Below are positions 6,101 through 14,288 of a DNA stretch of 14,769 bases, piece after piece. The DNA lies in assembly GCA_045592225.1 (NCBI GenBank), contig JAZNUH010000024.1, forward strand, positions 1-14,769, read 5' to 3'. The notes below the pieces were generated by a model. It worked only from the letters and a program-made list of their open reading frames with translations, had not been told where the DNA came from and ran no database searches. The position numbers and the translations under genes were made by a program. The first letter of the stretch is position 1. The number at the start of each line of letters is the position of its first letter. The stretch comes from JAZNUH01 sp045592225. Its GTDB lineage: Bacteria > Bacillota > Clostridia > UMGS1883 > UMGS1540.

Positions 6101-9100
6101 CTGGTTGCTTTTTTGCCATATTCAACAGCTTCACTGCGGTAGGTCGCACCATCAACTATGTACTCAACTTTGTAAACATCCTTCTTAACACCGGTAACTG
6201 TGACTGACATATCTGCTGTGACATTTTTAATTGTATAGTGATACTGATTACCGCTTACTTCAGGAATAAGGAGAATACCATTTGCATAAACCTTCATGTC
6301 CTTTGCGTTGTAGTGGTCGAGAATGTTTACCTTAAAGCTGTACGCTCCGCCATAGTCAACAGTATTGTCTGTTTCTGATGTGGAAACTGCATAACCGTCG
6401 CCATCCGTAGCAGGCGTTACTGTATAGGTATCACCTGCCCATACAGCATCCAGTCTCGTATCCTGTGTAATCAATGTATCAAAGTCGAAGATACCACTAC
6501 CTGTGCTCCAGCCTGCAAATGTTTTTCCGTCTGCTGTGGGATTTGTCGGCTGTGTAGCTTTTTCGTTGTAGATAACAAGTTCACTTGCTCTGAACACATT
6601 GTCTACATAGTAAGAAACGGTATATACATCTTTTTGGATGCCTTCAACCATTATGGTTGTATTTTCTGTAATATCCGTTAACGTATATGTATATACATTT
6701 CCGCTTACTGCCGGTACCAGATAATTACCGTTTGCATAAACACGCAGATTTTCAGCATTATAATGCTCTGCCACGGTTACGCTGAATTCATAGCTATTAT
6801 TCCCGTAAACAAGAGTTGCGCTGTCGTTTGATTCAACAGCATATCCCTCGCCGTTTGATGCCGGTGTTACCGTTACGGTGTTTGCGGAGAATTTTGCAAC
6901 AAGGGTTGTGTTTTCTTCTATCGCATCAGCAAAATTCCAGTCAGCGCCGTTTTTCTGCCAGGAAGCAAAGCTTTCGCCAAGCTTTACAGGAGTATTTACG
7001 GGTGCTGTTGTCACTTCGCCGTGTGTTACCTGTTCGGAATAGTAAATGCCGCCCTCTACGTAATAGGTAACGGTATAAACATTTTTCTTAACGCCGTTCA
7101 CTACAACAGACACATCTTCTGAAATGTCCTCTATGGTGTAAGAATATGTATTAACGCTGACTGTCGGTACCAAAATCGCACCGTTTGCATAAACTCTCAT
7201 ATCTTCAGCGTTGTAACCGTTTGCAATAGTCACCTTGAATCTATAACTATCTTCATAGTTTACCTTATTGTCAGCTTCGTTTGTGGTTACCTGGTATCCG
7301 TCTCCGTTTGCAGCAGGTGTAACCTCATATTCATTAATCGTCCACTGTGCAACTACTGTTTTGTCGCTGTCTATAACAGTCGTTTCGGTTACCTGTGTAT
7401 TTCCGATATACCAGCCTTTAAATGTATATCCTTCCTTTGCGGGTTCTGTAGGAAGAACAACCGTGTCTCCGCTTCCTTCAATTGCAGACTGTGAATAATG
7501 AAGCTTACCTTCTGCATTAAAGGTATATGTGTAAACAGTTTTCGGTGTTGCTGTAACACTAAAAGAGACAGGACCTGTAATCGTATATGTTGTACCGCTT
7601 ACAAGTGTTGCATTAGATGCAGGATTTGCACTTATAACCGGATTTTTGTAGTTATCCTGCGCAGAAACAGTGAGCGTAACCGTGTCACCGTGTTTGGCGG
7701 TGTTTGCAGAAATCTGCGCATTTACACCTGTGTCTTTAATAAGAGTTATCGTGTAAACGTTCTTTTCCCACTGTGCATAGAGTGTTGCAGAAGCATTTGC
7801 AATGTATTCACTACCTGCTCCGTAAGGCGTACCGAGACCGTTTGCCTCTGTATTCCAGCCTTTGAATGAATAGCCGTCTCTTTCAGGTGTTGACTCTGAA
7901 AGTTTCAGGGTAACATCGTGAGTCTTTGTCTGAACTAAAGGAACTGTACCCAAAGCACCGTTTAAGTCATACGAAACATTGTATGTGTTTGCAATCCACT
8001 TTGCGTAGAGTACAACATCATCTGTTACAGAAGTTTCAAAGTTATATTTATTTGTGCATTCCTTTTCTGTATACCAACCACCGAAGGTATAGCCTGCTCT
8101 TTCGGGTGCCGCAGGTTCAGTAAGTCTGGACTGGTCTTCAACTGTTGAGAAGGTGTATACACTTCCGCCCGATACAAAGATTGCCGTATGCTGCGGATTC
8201 TTTGTTGCCGAAACGGAAATCATCGGCTGTGAAATAATATTATTCACAGTATAGGTGTATTCATTTCCATTTTTAACGCCTGCAATGCTATTACCGTCCA
8301 CATAAACTGTAGGAGCAGTAAGTGCATAAGCATCATCAAGTGTTACTTTGAATTCAAGTGTTTTATTATATGAAACAATCTGGTTTGCAGGGGAAACTGT
8401 AAAGCCAGTGCCTTTATTTAATGTAATGGGGAATGTAATTTCTTCAACGCCCCTTACCTCTATGACACCGTCAGATGTTATGATAGGCGTTTCATATGTA
8501 TAAGTATTACCCGAAAGGCTTATATAACCAAGTGCAACATTACCGAATACAACATTCATATTCTTCGGACTATAGCCCTCTGCAATAACAACCTCAAAGG
8601 AAACCTTTGCTCCGTTATCTGTTAATACAGATTTTGGTGCAGTCACTTCTGTACCGTCATAAAAAACGCTGTATCCTTCGGCAGATGCCGGAAGCTCTAC
8701 CGTGTACTGATCTATTTCCCAAACAGCATATAAAACTGTGTTGCCCTCCGGCATCACAAGTGATGTAAGTGCACTTGTTGCAGTTTTGTCTGTATTCCAG
8801 CCAAGGAAGGTATATCCGCTTCTTACAGGCTTTACAGATGCAAATACAACATCCGAACCGCTTACGGGATAGCTTGTAGCTATTGCTTCTTCAAAAAGAC
8901 CGCCGTTTGCATGGTAGGTTAAAGACGGATTCTTTTTCCAGACAGCATAAAGGACTGTGTTAGAACTGCCTAATGTAAAACTGTCGCTTGCCTGATAGGT
9001 TGCACTTGTCGCTTCTGCGTCCTCGTCCCAACCCAAGAAAGTATAGTTTTCACGAACAGGAACAATGTTGCTGACAGTTAAAACTTTGCCTGCATAATTT

Positions 9101-11598
9101 TCCTGATATTCCGGTGCACCGTAGCCGCCGTTTGCATTGTAGCTTAAGCGGATTTTGCCATCTTCCTGCCATACAGCATAAAGGTCAATTTCTGCACCGT
9201 TTATATTGCTTAAGTTGAGTACCTTTGCACCCGGTGCATAGGTGACAACATTGCTGTCTTGGCTGATTGCCCAGCCTTTGAAGGTGTAATCATCTTTTGT
9301 AAGTGTGCTGCCGTCATTCAAGACAGCTTCCACATCATAGGTACACGCTGTATCGCTGATGGTCTCGGCTGTGCCTGTGTGATATTTTACAGTATAGCCA
9401 ATGGGCTTCCATACGGCATACAGAGTAACATTTTCATCACCCATTTCAAAGGAGGTTGTACCGGTTTGTGTGTATATAGGGACCGCTGTGTCCGCTTCTT
9501 TTGACCAACCTGAGAACTGATAACCCGGGCGTGTAGGCGATGCGAAGTTTATAGAAACAGTGTTGCCCTCATAATAAGAATTATTATCTTTGGGACTGCC
9601 CGAACCACCGTTAGGGTCATAAACCACACGATAGGTATCATTTGGTGCCCATACAGCAAAGAGATTTACACTGTCATTGTTGATAGTAGTGAGACCTGTT
9701 GTAATTCTCTGTCCGTCTGCATAGGTAACCGTTGTGGCATCTGCCGACAGGTTGTTCCAACCTACAAAATGGTGGTTTGCAGGCGGTGTGAGATTTAAAG
9801 TTGATGCAAGCGGCAGATTAAACGCCTCGCCGTATTTTGCATTCTGTAATTTAACAGTATTGGTGCCGTCTGCATAATAGATTTTATAAGTAATGGGATT
9901 CCACTTTGCATAAATAGAATGATCTGCCGCTGTCTTAACAAGTGTGGAACCAATTGTTATTGGCTGTGTGTATGCGGTATCTTTAAACCACCTGTCAAAT
10001 ATATAACCAACACGTTCGGGGCTTTCGCCAATATATGGACTGTCAAAGGTAACAGTTTGATCCTCTAATGGTGAGCCGCCTTTTGTATCGTAGGTTAAAG
10101 TATATGTATTGGCTGTCCACTGTGCATAAAGGATAACATCGTCAGGATTTATCCATTTGCCGTTTACATCCCAATATGCTGTGTTCTTTGCACAGGTTCC
10201 GTCGGCATTATATACCATTATTCCGCCGGACTGTTGCGTAAACCAACCATTAAAGGTGTAACCTTCTCTGCTAGGAACAGCTACTTCGTTGTTTGTGGTA
10301 CTGTCAAAGACAACCGTTTGGTCTGAAACGGTGCTGCCACCTTCTTCGTTGAAAGTAATGTCATATTCATTTGCATCCCACTTTGCATAAAGCGTTACGG
10401 TTGCACCGTCTGTTGCGGTAAGATTTTTTACGCTTGCATTGTTGGCATAGGATGTACCACTGCCATTTGAAGCAGTATTCCAGCCTTTGAAGGTATAACC
10501 GGTAAGAGCATATTCATTTGGTGTTATGTTTTTTGCTACATCATAGATGTGACTGCTGTTTCCTGTTGTACCTGTCACATTTGTGCTTGCTGTGGCAGGC
10601 TTATTTTTGTTATAGGCAACCGTATAGGTATAGGGAACCCACTTTGCATAGAGCGTATGGTTGCTTGTTGTCGTCATAACCGTGCTGCTTGTGACTTTAT
10701 TTGTAGTAGCCGCTGAATCTAAATACCATCCGCCAAAGGTATAGCCCGTACGGGTCGGTGTCGGTAAATCCCCGTATGTCTGATTATAACGTCTGCTGAT
10801 TGCACTCGGATTTGTGCCGCCTTTACCATCAAATGAAATTTTCCATGTTTCATAATTCGGCGCATCACTTGAAAAGTTGAAGGTTGTATAGATGGTTACG
10901 TTATGTCGCTTATAGGCGTTCGAACTGTTACCACGGATATACGAGTGGGTACCGTAATAAAGCGTGTAGGTCTTTTCGCTGGTTGTCGTATTGGTAAGAG
11001 TAAATGTTTTCGTCGCACTACGGGTAGTGCGACCCTGCGCGTTCGTCTTTTTTCTCAGCTTGTTAAACGCACCGGTCGATCTCGAATTTTCATCGCCCGT
11101 GTTGCTATAGGTAACACTTTGAAAGCTTGTATCCGTGTAAAACAGTGCTTCAACCGCCGTCCATTCGTCCGAAACACTGTCACTTTTACAATCAATTTCC
11201 ATGTTTGCTGTAAAATAACCCTTAACCGAGCTCCGTGCAGGGACAACGAACGTCTGACTTGCAATACCGAGACCCGATGTAAATGTATAGTTGTCACCAC
11301 CGTCAAGATGCTGTACAGCATCAGTATCTGCATCAAAGTAGGTCGTCGTACTCAATTGATTAAGCCCTTCCCAGTGTTTGGATTCGAAACTGGTCACTGT
11401 ATGAGATGAATAAGACGACGAGTCGTGGTTATTACCACCGGCCTTCGCATCCTCCACACAGTCCATGCCGCCCTTGACGACAGTCTTACTTCCCGTCCAG
11501 CCGTAGCTTGCCGCTTCTGCTTTGAATATGTTCATCGGCAAAAGCCCGCAAATCATAACAAGCGTTAAAAATAAACTTAAAATTCGTTTTGTTTTCAT
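3148..11598 (-). CDS. Giant InlB-repeat, SLH-anchored surface protein
   Basis: A 2816-residue secreted protein (roughly 300 kDa), probably a cell-wall adhesin or S-layer-associated fibre. Residues 1-30 are a signal peptide (KTKR, a hydrophobic core, then a likely cut in AEA-A). Residues ~31-250 are a unique head with no family I recognise. From ~251 come about 19 InlB/Flg_new-type modules (typical ends GYTFxGW..LYAKW), interleaved with about eight modules of a second type (..VYANG..). Between ~1420 and ~2105 the two types alternate in five pairs. Residues ~2256-2355 are Ig-like, ~2355-2450 an MBG-like domain (KVYDAT, GTLTITPA), and ~2548-2612 a last InlB repeat. Three SLH domains (~2630-2816, FADL..TR.. 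pattern) should bind cell-wall polymer non-covalently. There is no LPXTG motif. The start has AAAGGAAG 7 bases upstream. It lies 42 bases after the Cys-rich gene, so the two are probably co-transcribed. Base composition changes near residue 250. Confidence 0.92.
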   Translation of the reverse strand: MKTKRILSLFLTLVMICGLLPMNIFKAEAASYGWTGSKTVVKGGMDCVEDAKAGGNNHDSSSYSSHTVTSFESKHWEGLNQLSTTTYFDADTDAVQHLDGGDNYTFTSGLGIASQTFVVPARSSVKGYFTANMEIDCKSDSVSDEWTAVEALFYTDTSFQSVTYSNTGDENSRSTGAFNKLRKKTNAQGRTTRSATKTFTLTNTTTSEKTYTLYYGTHSYIRGNSSNAYKRHNVTIYTTFNFSSDAPNYETWKISFDGKGGTNPSAISRRYNQTYGDLPTPTRTGYTFGGWYLDSAATTNKVTSSTVMTTTSNHTLYAKWVPYTYTVAYNKNKPATASTNVTGTTGNSSHIYDVAKNITPNEYALTGYTFKGWNTASNGSGTSYANNASVKNLTATDGATVTLYAKWDANEYDITFNEEGGSTVSDQTVVFDSTTNNEVAVPSREGYTFNGWFTQQSGGIMVYNADGTCAKNTAYWDVNGKWINPDDVILYAQWTANTYTLTYDTKGGSPLEDQTVTFDSPYIGESPERVGYIFDRWFKDTAYTQPITIGSTLVKTAADHSIYAKWNPITYKIYYADGTNTVKLQNAKYGEAFNLPLASTLNLTPPANHHFVGWNNLSADATTVTYADGQRITTGLTTINNDSVNLFAVWAPNDTYRVVYDPNGGSGSPKDNNSYYEGNTVSINFASPTRPGYQFSGWSKEADTAVPIYTQTGTTSFEMGDENVTLYAVWKPIGYTVKYHTGTAETISDTACTYDVEAVLNDGSTLTKDDYTFKGWAISQDSNVVTYAPGAKVLNLSNINGAEIDLYAVWQEDGKIRLSYNANGGYGAPEYQENYAGKVLTVSNIVPVRENYTFLGWDEDAEATSATYQASDSFTLGSSNTVLYAVWKKNPSLTYHANGGLFEEAIATSYPVSGSDVVFASVKPVRSGYTFLGWNTDKTATSALTSLVMPEGNTVLYAVWEIDQYTVELPASAEGYSVFYDGTEVTAPKSVLTDNGAKVSFEVVIAEGYSPKNMNVVFGNVALGYISLSGNTYTYETPIITSDGVIEVRGVEEITFPITLNKGTGFTVSPANQIVSYNKTLEFKVTLDDAYALTAPTVYVDGNSIAGVKNGNEYTYTVNNIISQPMISVSATKNPQHTAIFVSGGSVYTFSTVEDQSRLTEPAAPERAGYTFGGWYTEKECTNKYNFETSVTDDVVLYAKWIANTYNVSYDLNGALGTVPLVQTKTHDVTLKLSESTPERDGYSFKGWNTEANGLGTPYGAGSEYIANASATLYAQWEKNVYTITLIKDTGVNAQISANTAKHGDTVTLTVSAQDNYKNPVISANPASNATLVSGTTYTITGPVSFSVTATPKTVYTYTFNAEGKLHYSQSAIEGSGDTVVLPTEPAKEGYTFKGWYIGNTQVTETTVIDSDKTVVAQWTINEYEVTPAANGDGYQVTTNEADNKVNYEDSYRFKVTIANGYNAEDMRVYANGAILVPTVSVNTYSYTIEDISEDVSVVVNGVKKNVYTVTYYVEGGIYYSEQVTHGEVTTAPVNTPVKLGESFASWQKNGADWNFADAIEENTTLVAKFSANTVTVTPASNGEGYAVESNDSATLVYGNNSYEFSVTVAEHYNAENLRVYANGNYLVPAVSGNVYTYTLTDITENTTIMVEGIQKDVYTVSYYVDNVFRASELVIYNEKATQPTNPTADGKTFAGWSTGSGIFDFDTLITQDTRLDAVWAGDTYTVTPATDGDGYAVSTSETDNTVDYGGAYSFKVNILDHYNAKDMKVYANGILLIPEVSGNQYHYTIKNVTADMSVTVTGVKKDVYKVEYIVDGATYRSEAVEYGKKATRPTSPVKQGETFKEWVNGGAAWNFDSEITQNLTLIATRTTDGFVVVLPDDGTGYDVSTSGNVSVNYGDDVTFTITILEHYNAESMKVYANGALILPSISGNVYTYTVENVKVDTTVTVTDVKPDIYTVTFIADGETVHTEQVVYQNKATAPKTPVKAGYEFDCWTYNSVEWDFNTEIDVDIDLIAKFTPITYQVTLPQNTVGYTAVQTSSENPVTYDNEFTFDVIVDEAHNADDMRVYANGILLEATGENGSTVSFRIPNVKETTVITVKGIGTNTYAVTYKANTSEYVGNMPEGFIKTHDEDCVISDLTPERHGYKFLGWSVAADDSVDYDPAETYSDNSDLILYAVWEAKQFTVEFVTNGGTINGVGISEYTYGTGAILPDDVTFTGFDFAGWYEDELMQGVKVTEITSTDYGNKKYYAAYTIADVVANGYTGEYDGAYHLIDFSLTDALKVPVEKYQWYFIPADTNTAIAVDSDSYNEYKVKDVAQNGEYYCYIETVLVDSDISVHFLTNKATVTITKKPVTIKAEDASKVYDATALTTNTVLLADGSALVSEHTMSGVMTDVSTITNVGSQDNIIDAITVVDSEGKDVTDNYEITTQNGTLTITPATLSVVANNVRKSVNATLTENELYKISGQYGSEMLSLANVTITGKNQNNEDVALGDVTKNAGTYQMTINYDGFSGDGNENYMGTGTITSVVTVYRRSSGGGDGSATPTYTVKYESNGGSDVESVKLTSGKVAQKPENPVKDGYTFDGWYTDKELTTAYDFDTKVTKRFTLYAKWTEIEKEPEDTDTHNCPSEAFADLDTAAWYHLDTDYAIENGIFKGVTETTFAPNDKLTRAMLVTVLYRVEGEPATNRSIPFADVDMGAYYANAVSWAKQVGIVNGVSETGFAPDDNITREQIATIMHRYAQYKGYDVSVGENTNILSYDDFDSISEYAIAPMQWACDSGLMKGKTATTLNPLDNATRAEIAAILHRFLEANK
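5280..7333 (-). repeat. Tandem pairs of alternating beta modules (~450 bp unit)
   Basis: Within the giant gene the codons for YANG recur at about 5390, 5830, 6285, 6728 and 7187, a period close to 450 bases. Each unit has one module of the (V/L)TPA..GYxV..YNAExMxVYANG type (~84 residues) and one short InlB-type module (~66 residues, YxVxYxVDG..FxxW). At the DNA level the copies are diverged but keep near-identical patches around the CCGTTTGCATAAAC motif, which could support recombination and copy-number change. Confidence 0.8.
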
Positions 11599-11640
11599 TT
11601 CTTTCTTCCTTTCAATTTTTTATCTATGTAACCGATATTT

Positions 11641-11883
11641 TCAACCACTTTCATCCGGTTTTCGTTTTTTCTCGTTGCGGCAGATACTATACAGTTTTGC
11701 GCCTCGCGGTATTCCCTTCGCATGTATTATAGTTTCCTCCGTGCGAAAGTCTGCAAATCGGCAATAAAAGCAGTCTTTCGTACAATCGAAAGCACTTGGA
11801 ATGGTATCTTTTTCCCATAAAGGACAAGCGTCCGTTTCGGATATGATAAGATAACCGTTTTCGTCATATTTTTTATCGTTCAC
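11641..11883 (-). CDS. Small cysteine-rich protein with CX3CX2C motif
   Basis: Eighty residues, family not recognised. I start it at GTG 11883, which has AAGGGAGG 7 bases upstream, rather than at the TTG at 11904 that lies before that ribosome site. Five cysteines stand at 20, 34, 38, 41 and 68. The trio CTKDCFYC has the CX3CX-aromatic-C spacing of radical-SAM iron-sulfur sites, but the protein is far too short for that fold, so a zinc or Fe-S mini-domain is more likely. There is no signal peptide and no membrane segment, and it does not resemble an AgrD pre-peptide. It ends 42 bases before the giant surface protein, probably in one transcript, and shares the CpG-rich style of that gene's first 750 bases. 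Confidence 0.7.
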   Translation of the reverse strand: MNDKKYDENGYLIISETDACPLWEKDTIPSAFDCTKDCFYCRFADFRTEETIIHAKGIPRGAKLYSICRNEKKRKPDESG

Positions 11884-11956
11884 TATTATGCCTCCCTTGC
11901 ACAAATGCTCACATAGTTTTTTAAAACAGAATAAAAATACTTATAAAAATTGTAAC

Positions 11957-11983
11957 AAAAAAACTCCCCGAAATGGGGAGTTT
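11957..11983 (-). terminator. Terminator of the sensor-kinase operon
   Basis: AAACTCCCC (11961-11969) and GGGGAGTTT (11975-11983) form a 9-bp stem with a 5-base loop. Read on the minus strand it is followed by seven T (11963-11957). It separates the regulator operon from the Cys-rich/giant-protein unit. Confidence 0.9.
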
Positions 11984-11984
11984 G

Positions 11985-12014
11985 GCGTAGATTGTATGTT
12001 TTTTGTCGTAGATC
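11985..12014. promoter_or_regulatory. Candidate LytTR-type direct repeat
   Basis: GCGTAGATT (11985-11993) and TCGTAGATC (12006-12014) are 9-bp direct repeats with a 12-bp gap, so equivalent bases are 21 apart. This is the geometry bound by LytTR regulators such as AgrA and VirR. They lie between the kinase stop and its terminator, upstream (minus sense) of the Cys-rich/giant-protein unit. A possible -10 for that unit (TATAAG, 11945-11940) has no good -35, as in activator-dependent promoters. The sequence does not match the AgrA consensus, so this is inference. Confidence 0.4.
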
Positions 12015-12020
12015 GCAGTT

Positions 12021-13277
12021 TTATTTTAAATTCAAGATGATTTTTGCAGAGAAAATTCCATCCTCGGCGGTGAAATCATACATACCTTCGTACTTGGTTG
12101 TGGTGGCAATTACCGAGCGAATACCAACACCAAAGCACGACTCATCAAAGGTAAGGTTTGCTTTGCAAGGGTTTTCAACCTTTATTACGAGGCGTTTGGA
12201 GCTTTCTTTAATACGAATATCTATAAACTTATCTCTGCTCTTTAGCTTCAGAGTGGCGTTGATTGCATTTTCAAAAAGGTTGGCAATGACAACCACAAGG
12301 TCCTGCGGAAGAACGGTAAGTTCACGGCTGCTCTCCGCAGCAACTTTTACTAAGATTCCGCTTTCTTTCGCACGTCTTTCATAAACAGTTATAATGGTGT
12401 TAATCGTCCTGTTCTCACAGTACCGCACTTCACCTGTTGCTTTATCATCAATTTCCACAAGAGTTTTTAAGTAATCCTTTACGCTTTCAAAATCATTGTT
12501 GTTGGCATATTCCAACATAATGAGATTGTGGTGACGTCTGTCATGCCTTGCATGGCTGTCTGCCGCAAGTTGTGTGTTTTCCGCTTCAATCTGTGTCATA
12601 AGCAGCTTGTTTTGTGTTTCTACAGCTTTCTTCATTGCCGCTTCGGACAGGCTGTTGATGTTTGAAAAAATAACCGGATACACAGACAAGATAGATACGC
12701 TAAGAAAAACAAATGTGATAACCGCAGGATCATTAAAGGTTGTCAGTCTAACCGGAAATACCGAGGACAGAATTACGGTAATCAAAAAGACGATGTTCAC
12801 AAAAATCAACGGTGCCCAACCCGTTGTTATATTCCTTGCAGCAGTACGGCACAAAGGGCATACATAGCGAAGAAAATAGAACACAATAGCGAAAAGCAAA
12901 GCCGCTTGAATGAGTGCGGTAAGTATCCAGTGCAGCGCACCAAAAGTGCCGTTGACCATCGTAACCAAAGACATAAAAATACAGAAGAAGATCGAATAGG
13001 TCAACATGGTAAAAATTCTTTGTGCAAGCTTTCCTTTTGTCGTTACAAAGAATATCACATACTGACCGACAAAAGAAAATACAAATCCAACGAAGAACTG
13101 CAGTGCCCAATTTGTCAACACAAATTCCGTATAGAACAGAAGTGCTGTTTGAAGCACAACCCAGGTGCCCCAAATGATATATGTGGTCTTTTTACTGTAT
13201 TTGAGAGTGGAGGAAAAGATACCGGCAGCAGCGTGGGCTACCAATAAGAGTATAAATTCAATAATTGTTCCGGTCAT
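12021..13277 (-). CDS. AgrC-like GHKL sensor histidine kinase
   Basis: A membrane sensor kinase of 418 residues. The N-terminal ~205 residues are hydrophobic, with about six or seven membrane segments (around 5-25, 33-51, 55-80, 88-108, 115-137, 152-173, 185-204). A probable coiled-coil linker (~208-240) leads to the likely phospho-acceptor H245 in RHDRRHH. The GHKL ATPase part shows an N box (NLFENAIN, 333-340) and a G box (FGVGIRS, 382-388). It would phosphorylate the response regulator encoded 18 bases upstream. An AGGAGG site lies 11 bases before the ATG, a little far. The membrane sensor is the type used for peptide pheromones, but no peptide or AgrB-like processing gene is in the window, so its signal is unknown. 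Confidence 0.9.
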   Translation of the reverse strand: MTGTIIEFILLLVAHAAAGIFSSTLKYSKKTTYIIWGTWVVLQTALLFYTEFVLTNWALQFFVGFVFSFVGQYVIFFVTTKGKLAQRIFTMLTYSIFFCIFMSLVTMVNGTFGALHWILTALIQAALLFAIVFYFLRYVCPLCRTAARNITTGWAPLIFVNIVFLITVILSSVFPVRLTTFNDPAVITFVFLSVSILSVYPVIFSNINSLSEAAMKKAVETQNKLLMTQIEAENTQLAADSHARHDRRHHNLIMLEYANNNDFESVKDYLKTLVEIDDKATGEVRYCENRTINTIITVYERRAKESGILVKVAAESSRELTVLPQDLVVVIANLFENAINATLKLKSRDKFIDIRIKESSKRLVIKVENPCKANLTFDESCFGVGIRSVIATTTKYEGMYDFTAEDGIFSAKIILNLK

Positions 13278-13295
13278 ATTCAGTTAATCCTCCTA

Positions 13296-14015
13296 TCATT
13301 CACATTGAAAGTTCCAAAAGACTTTTTTCAGTTCAGCGCGTTTCCCTCTTGGTATCGGTATCGTAGTGTTATCATAAAGCAAAATCGCAGATGATGTCAG
13401 ATTCTTTATGTTACGCAGATTGATAATGTATGCACTTCCCAAACGGAAAAAGCCGTCATTCTTTGCAAGTAAAGCATAAAGTTCCGAAACTGTCGTTCTG
13501 ACTTTAATTGTCTGACCGTTATCAAGCTTTATGTATTGGTAATGGTCGTGTGCTTCCGAATACATAATATTGTTTGCGTTGATGCTCTCTATGCCATTTT
13601 CGGTTTTGAACCTGATAAGTTTGCTCTGTAATTTTTCTGCCTGTAAGCAAGCTGCATCTATCGCTTCATAAAACTTTTCAGGCTCAAGCGGTTTTATAAG
13701 ATAACGGAGCGTTCCTGTTTCATATCCTTGCGGAGCATGTTCGACAGAGGTTGTTAAAAATATAATCGGACTCTCAATTCCTCTTTCACGGATATTCTTT
13801 GCAAGTGCCGTTCCCATTTCTTTGCCGATGTAAACATCGAGGACAAAGATGTCAAAGGATTTCTCGTCATCCAATGCGTTCTTGAGAGAACTTGCTGAAT
13901 CGAATGGGAATACTTCAAGCGATTGGATATTTTTACTTTCTGCATACTTGTTTATATATTGCAATACTTCATCGAGTATTTTTTGCTCGTCATCGCACAG
14001 GGCAATTCTGAACAT
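13296..14015 (-). CDS. LytTR-family response regulator (AgrA-like)
   Basis: A 239-residue DNA-binding response regulator. The receiver domain (1-~120) has the acidic pocket D8/D9, phospho-acceptor D60 (FVLDVY), T88/T89 and K108 (LIKP). The LytTR domain (~137-238) binds direct-repeat DNA sites and shows the usual YIKLDNG, RTTVSEL and F-R-G-S-(A/Y)-IINLRNI signatures. I start at the ATG at 14015 because AGAAGGTGG lies just before it; an ATG eight codons upstream would overlap the preceding gene. It sits 14 bases after the XRE gene and 18 before the kinase, a three-gene operon. Its target may include the direct repeat at 11985-12014. Confidence 0.93.
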   Translation of the reverse strand: MFRIALCDDEQKILDEVLQYINKYAESKNIQSLEVFPFDSASSLKNALDDEKSFDIFVLDVYIGKEMGTALAKNIRERGIESPIIFLTTSVEHAPQGYETGTLRYLIKPLEPEKFYEAIDAACLQAEKLQSKLIRFKTENGIESINANNIMYSEAHDHYQYIKLDNGQTIKVRTTVSELYALLAKNDGFFRLGSAYIINLRNIKNLTSSAILLYDNTTIPIPRGKRAELKKVFWNFQCE

Positions 14016-14029
14016 TACACCACCTTCTT

Positions 14030-14257
14030 TCAAACGCATTTACTTTGTTTATCACTGGCAGGTATAGCTTCTACTACATCTCCAATACCACATTTAAGCA
14101 CTTTGCAGAATTTAAGCAAAACTGAAAGTGATACAATTTGATTTTTGTTAAGTCTTGTGAGTGTAGAAGGTGAAACCTCCGCTAACTGTATCAGCTTATG
14201 TTTTGATATTTCATTTTCTGCACATTTAACCCATAATCCTTTATAGCTAACCTGCAT
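14030..14257 (-). CDS. XRE-family HTH regulator (small, Cro/C1 type)
   Basis: A 75-residue DNA-binding protein, essentially one helix-turn-helix domain of the Cro/C1 (YozG-like) kind: a first helix near WVKCAENEI, then SKHKLIQLAEVSPSTLTRLNKN as helix-turn-helix, and the typical LLKFCKVLKCGIGDVVE tail. The start is the ATG at 14257, with GGAGG 7 bases upstream, not the in-frame ATG at 14317, which lies on the -35 element. It is the first gene of the regulator/kinase operon and probably autoregulates it, perhaps through the inverted repeat at 14325-14340. The C-terminal SDKQSKCV tail has no known role. Confidence 0.88.
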   Translation of the reverse strand: MQVSYKGLWVKCAENEISKHKLIQLAEVSPSTLTRLNKNQIVSLSVLLKFCKVLKCGIGDVVEAIPASDKQSKCV

Positions 14258-14288
14258 AATAAAGCCTCCAAATATAAATTCTCTTTCT

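Noticed and set aside
7498..7869. Cys-rich plus-strand open frame
   Set aside because: Shadow of the repeat-encoding strand; cysteines come from complementing Ala/Thr codons.
10903..11409. Plus-strand open frame of 168 codons opposite the giant gene
   Set aside because: It is antisense to a continuous 2816-codon gene. It exists because of the CpG-rich composition there, and its Cys/Arg-rich product is typical of shadow frames.
11641..11883. AgrD-type autoinducing peptide precursor near the AgrC/AgrA-like pair
   Set aside because: There is no amphipathic N-terminal helix or charged AgrD-like tail, the cysteine pattern is metal-site-like, and no AgrB-like membrane protease is present.
12748..13173. 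Second minus-strand frame of 141 codons inside the kinase gene
   Set aside because: Out-of-frame shadow of the hydrophobic membrane region of the sensor kinase, with no ribosome site.
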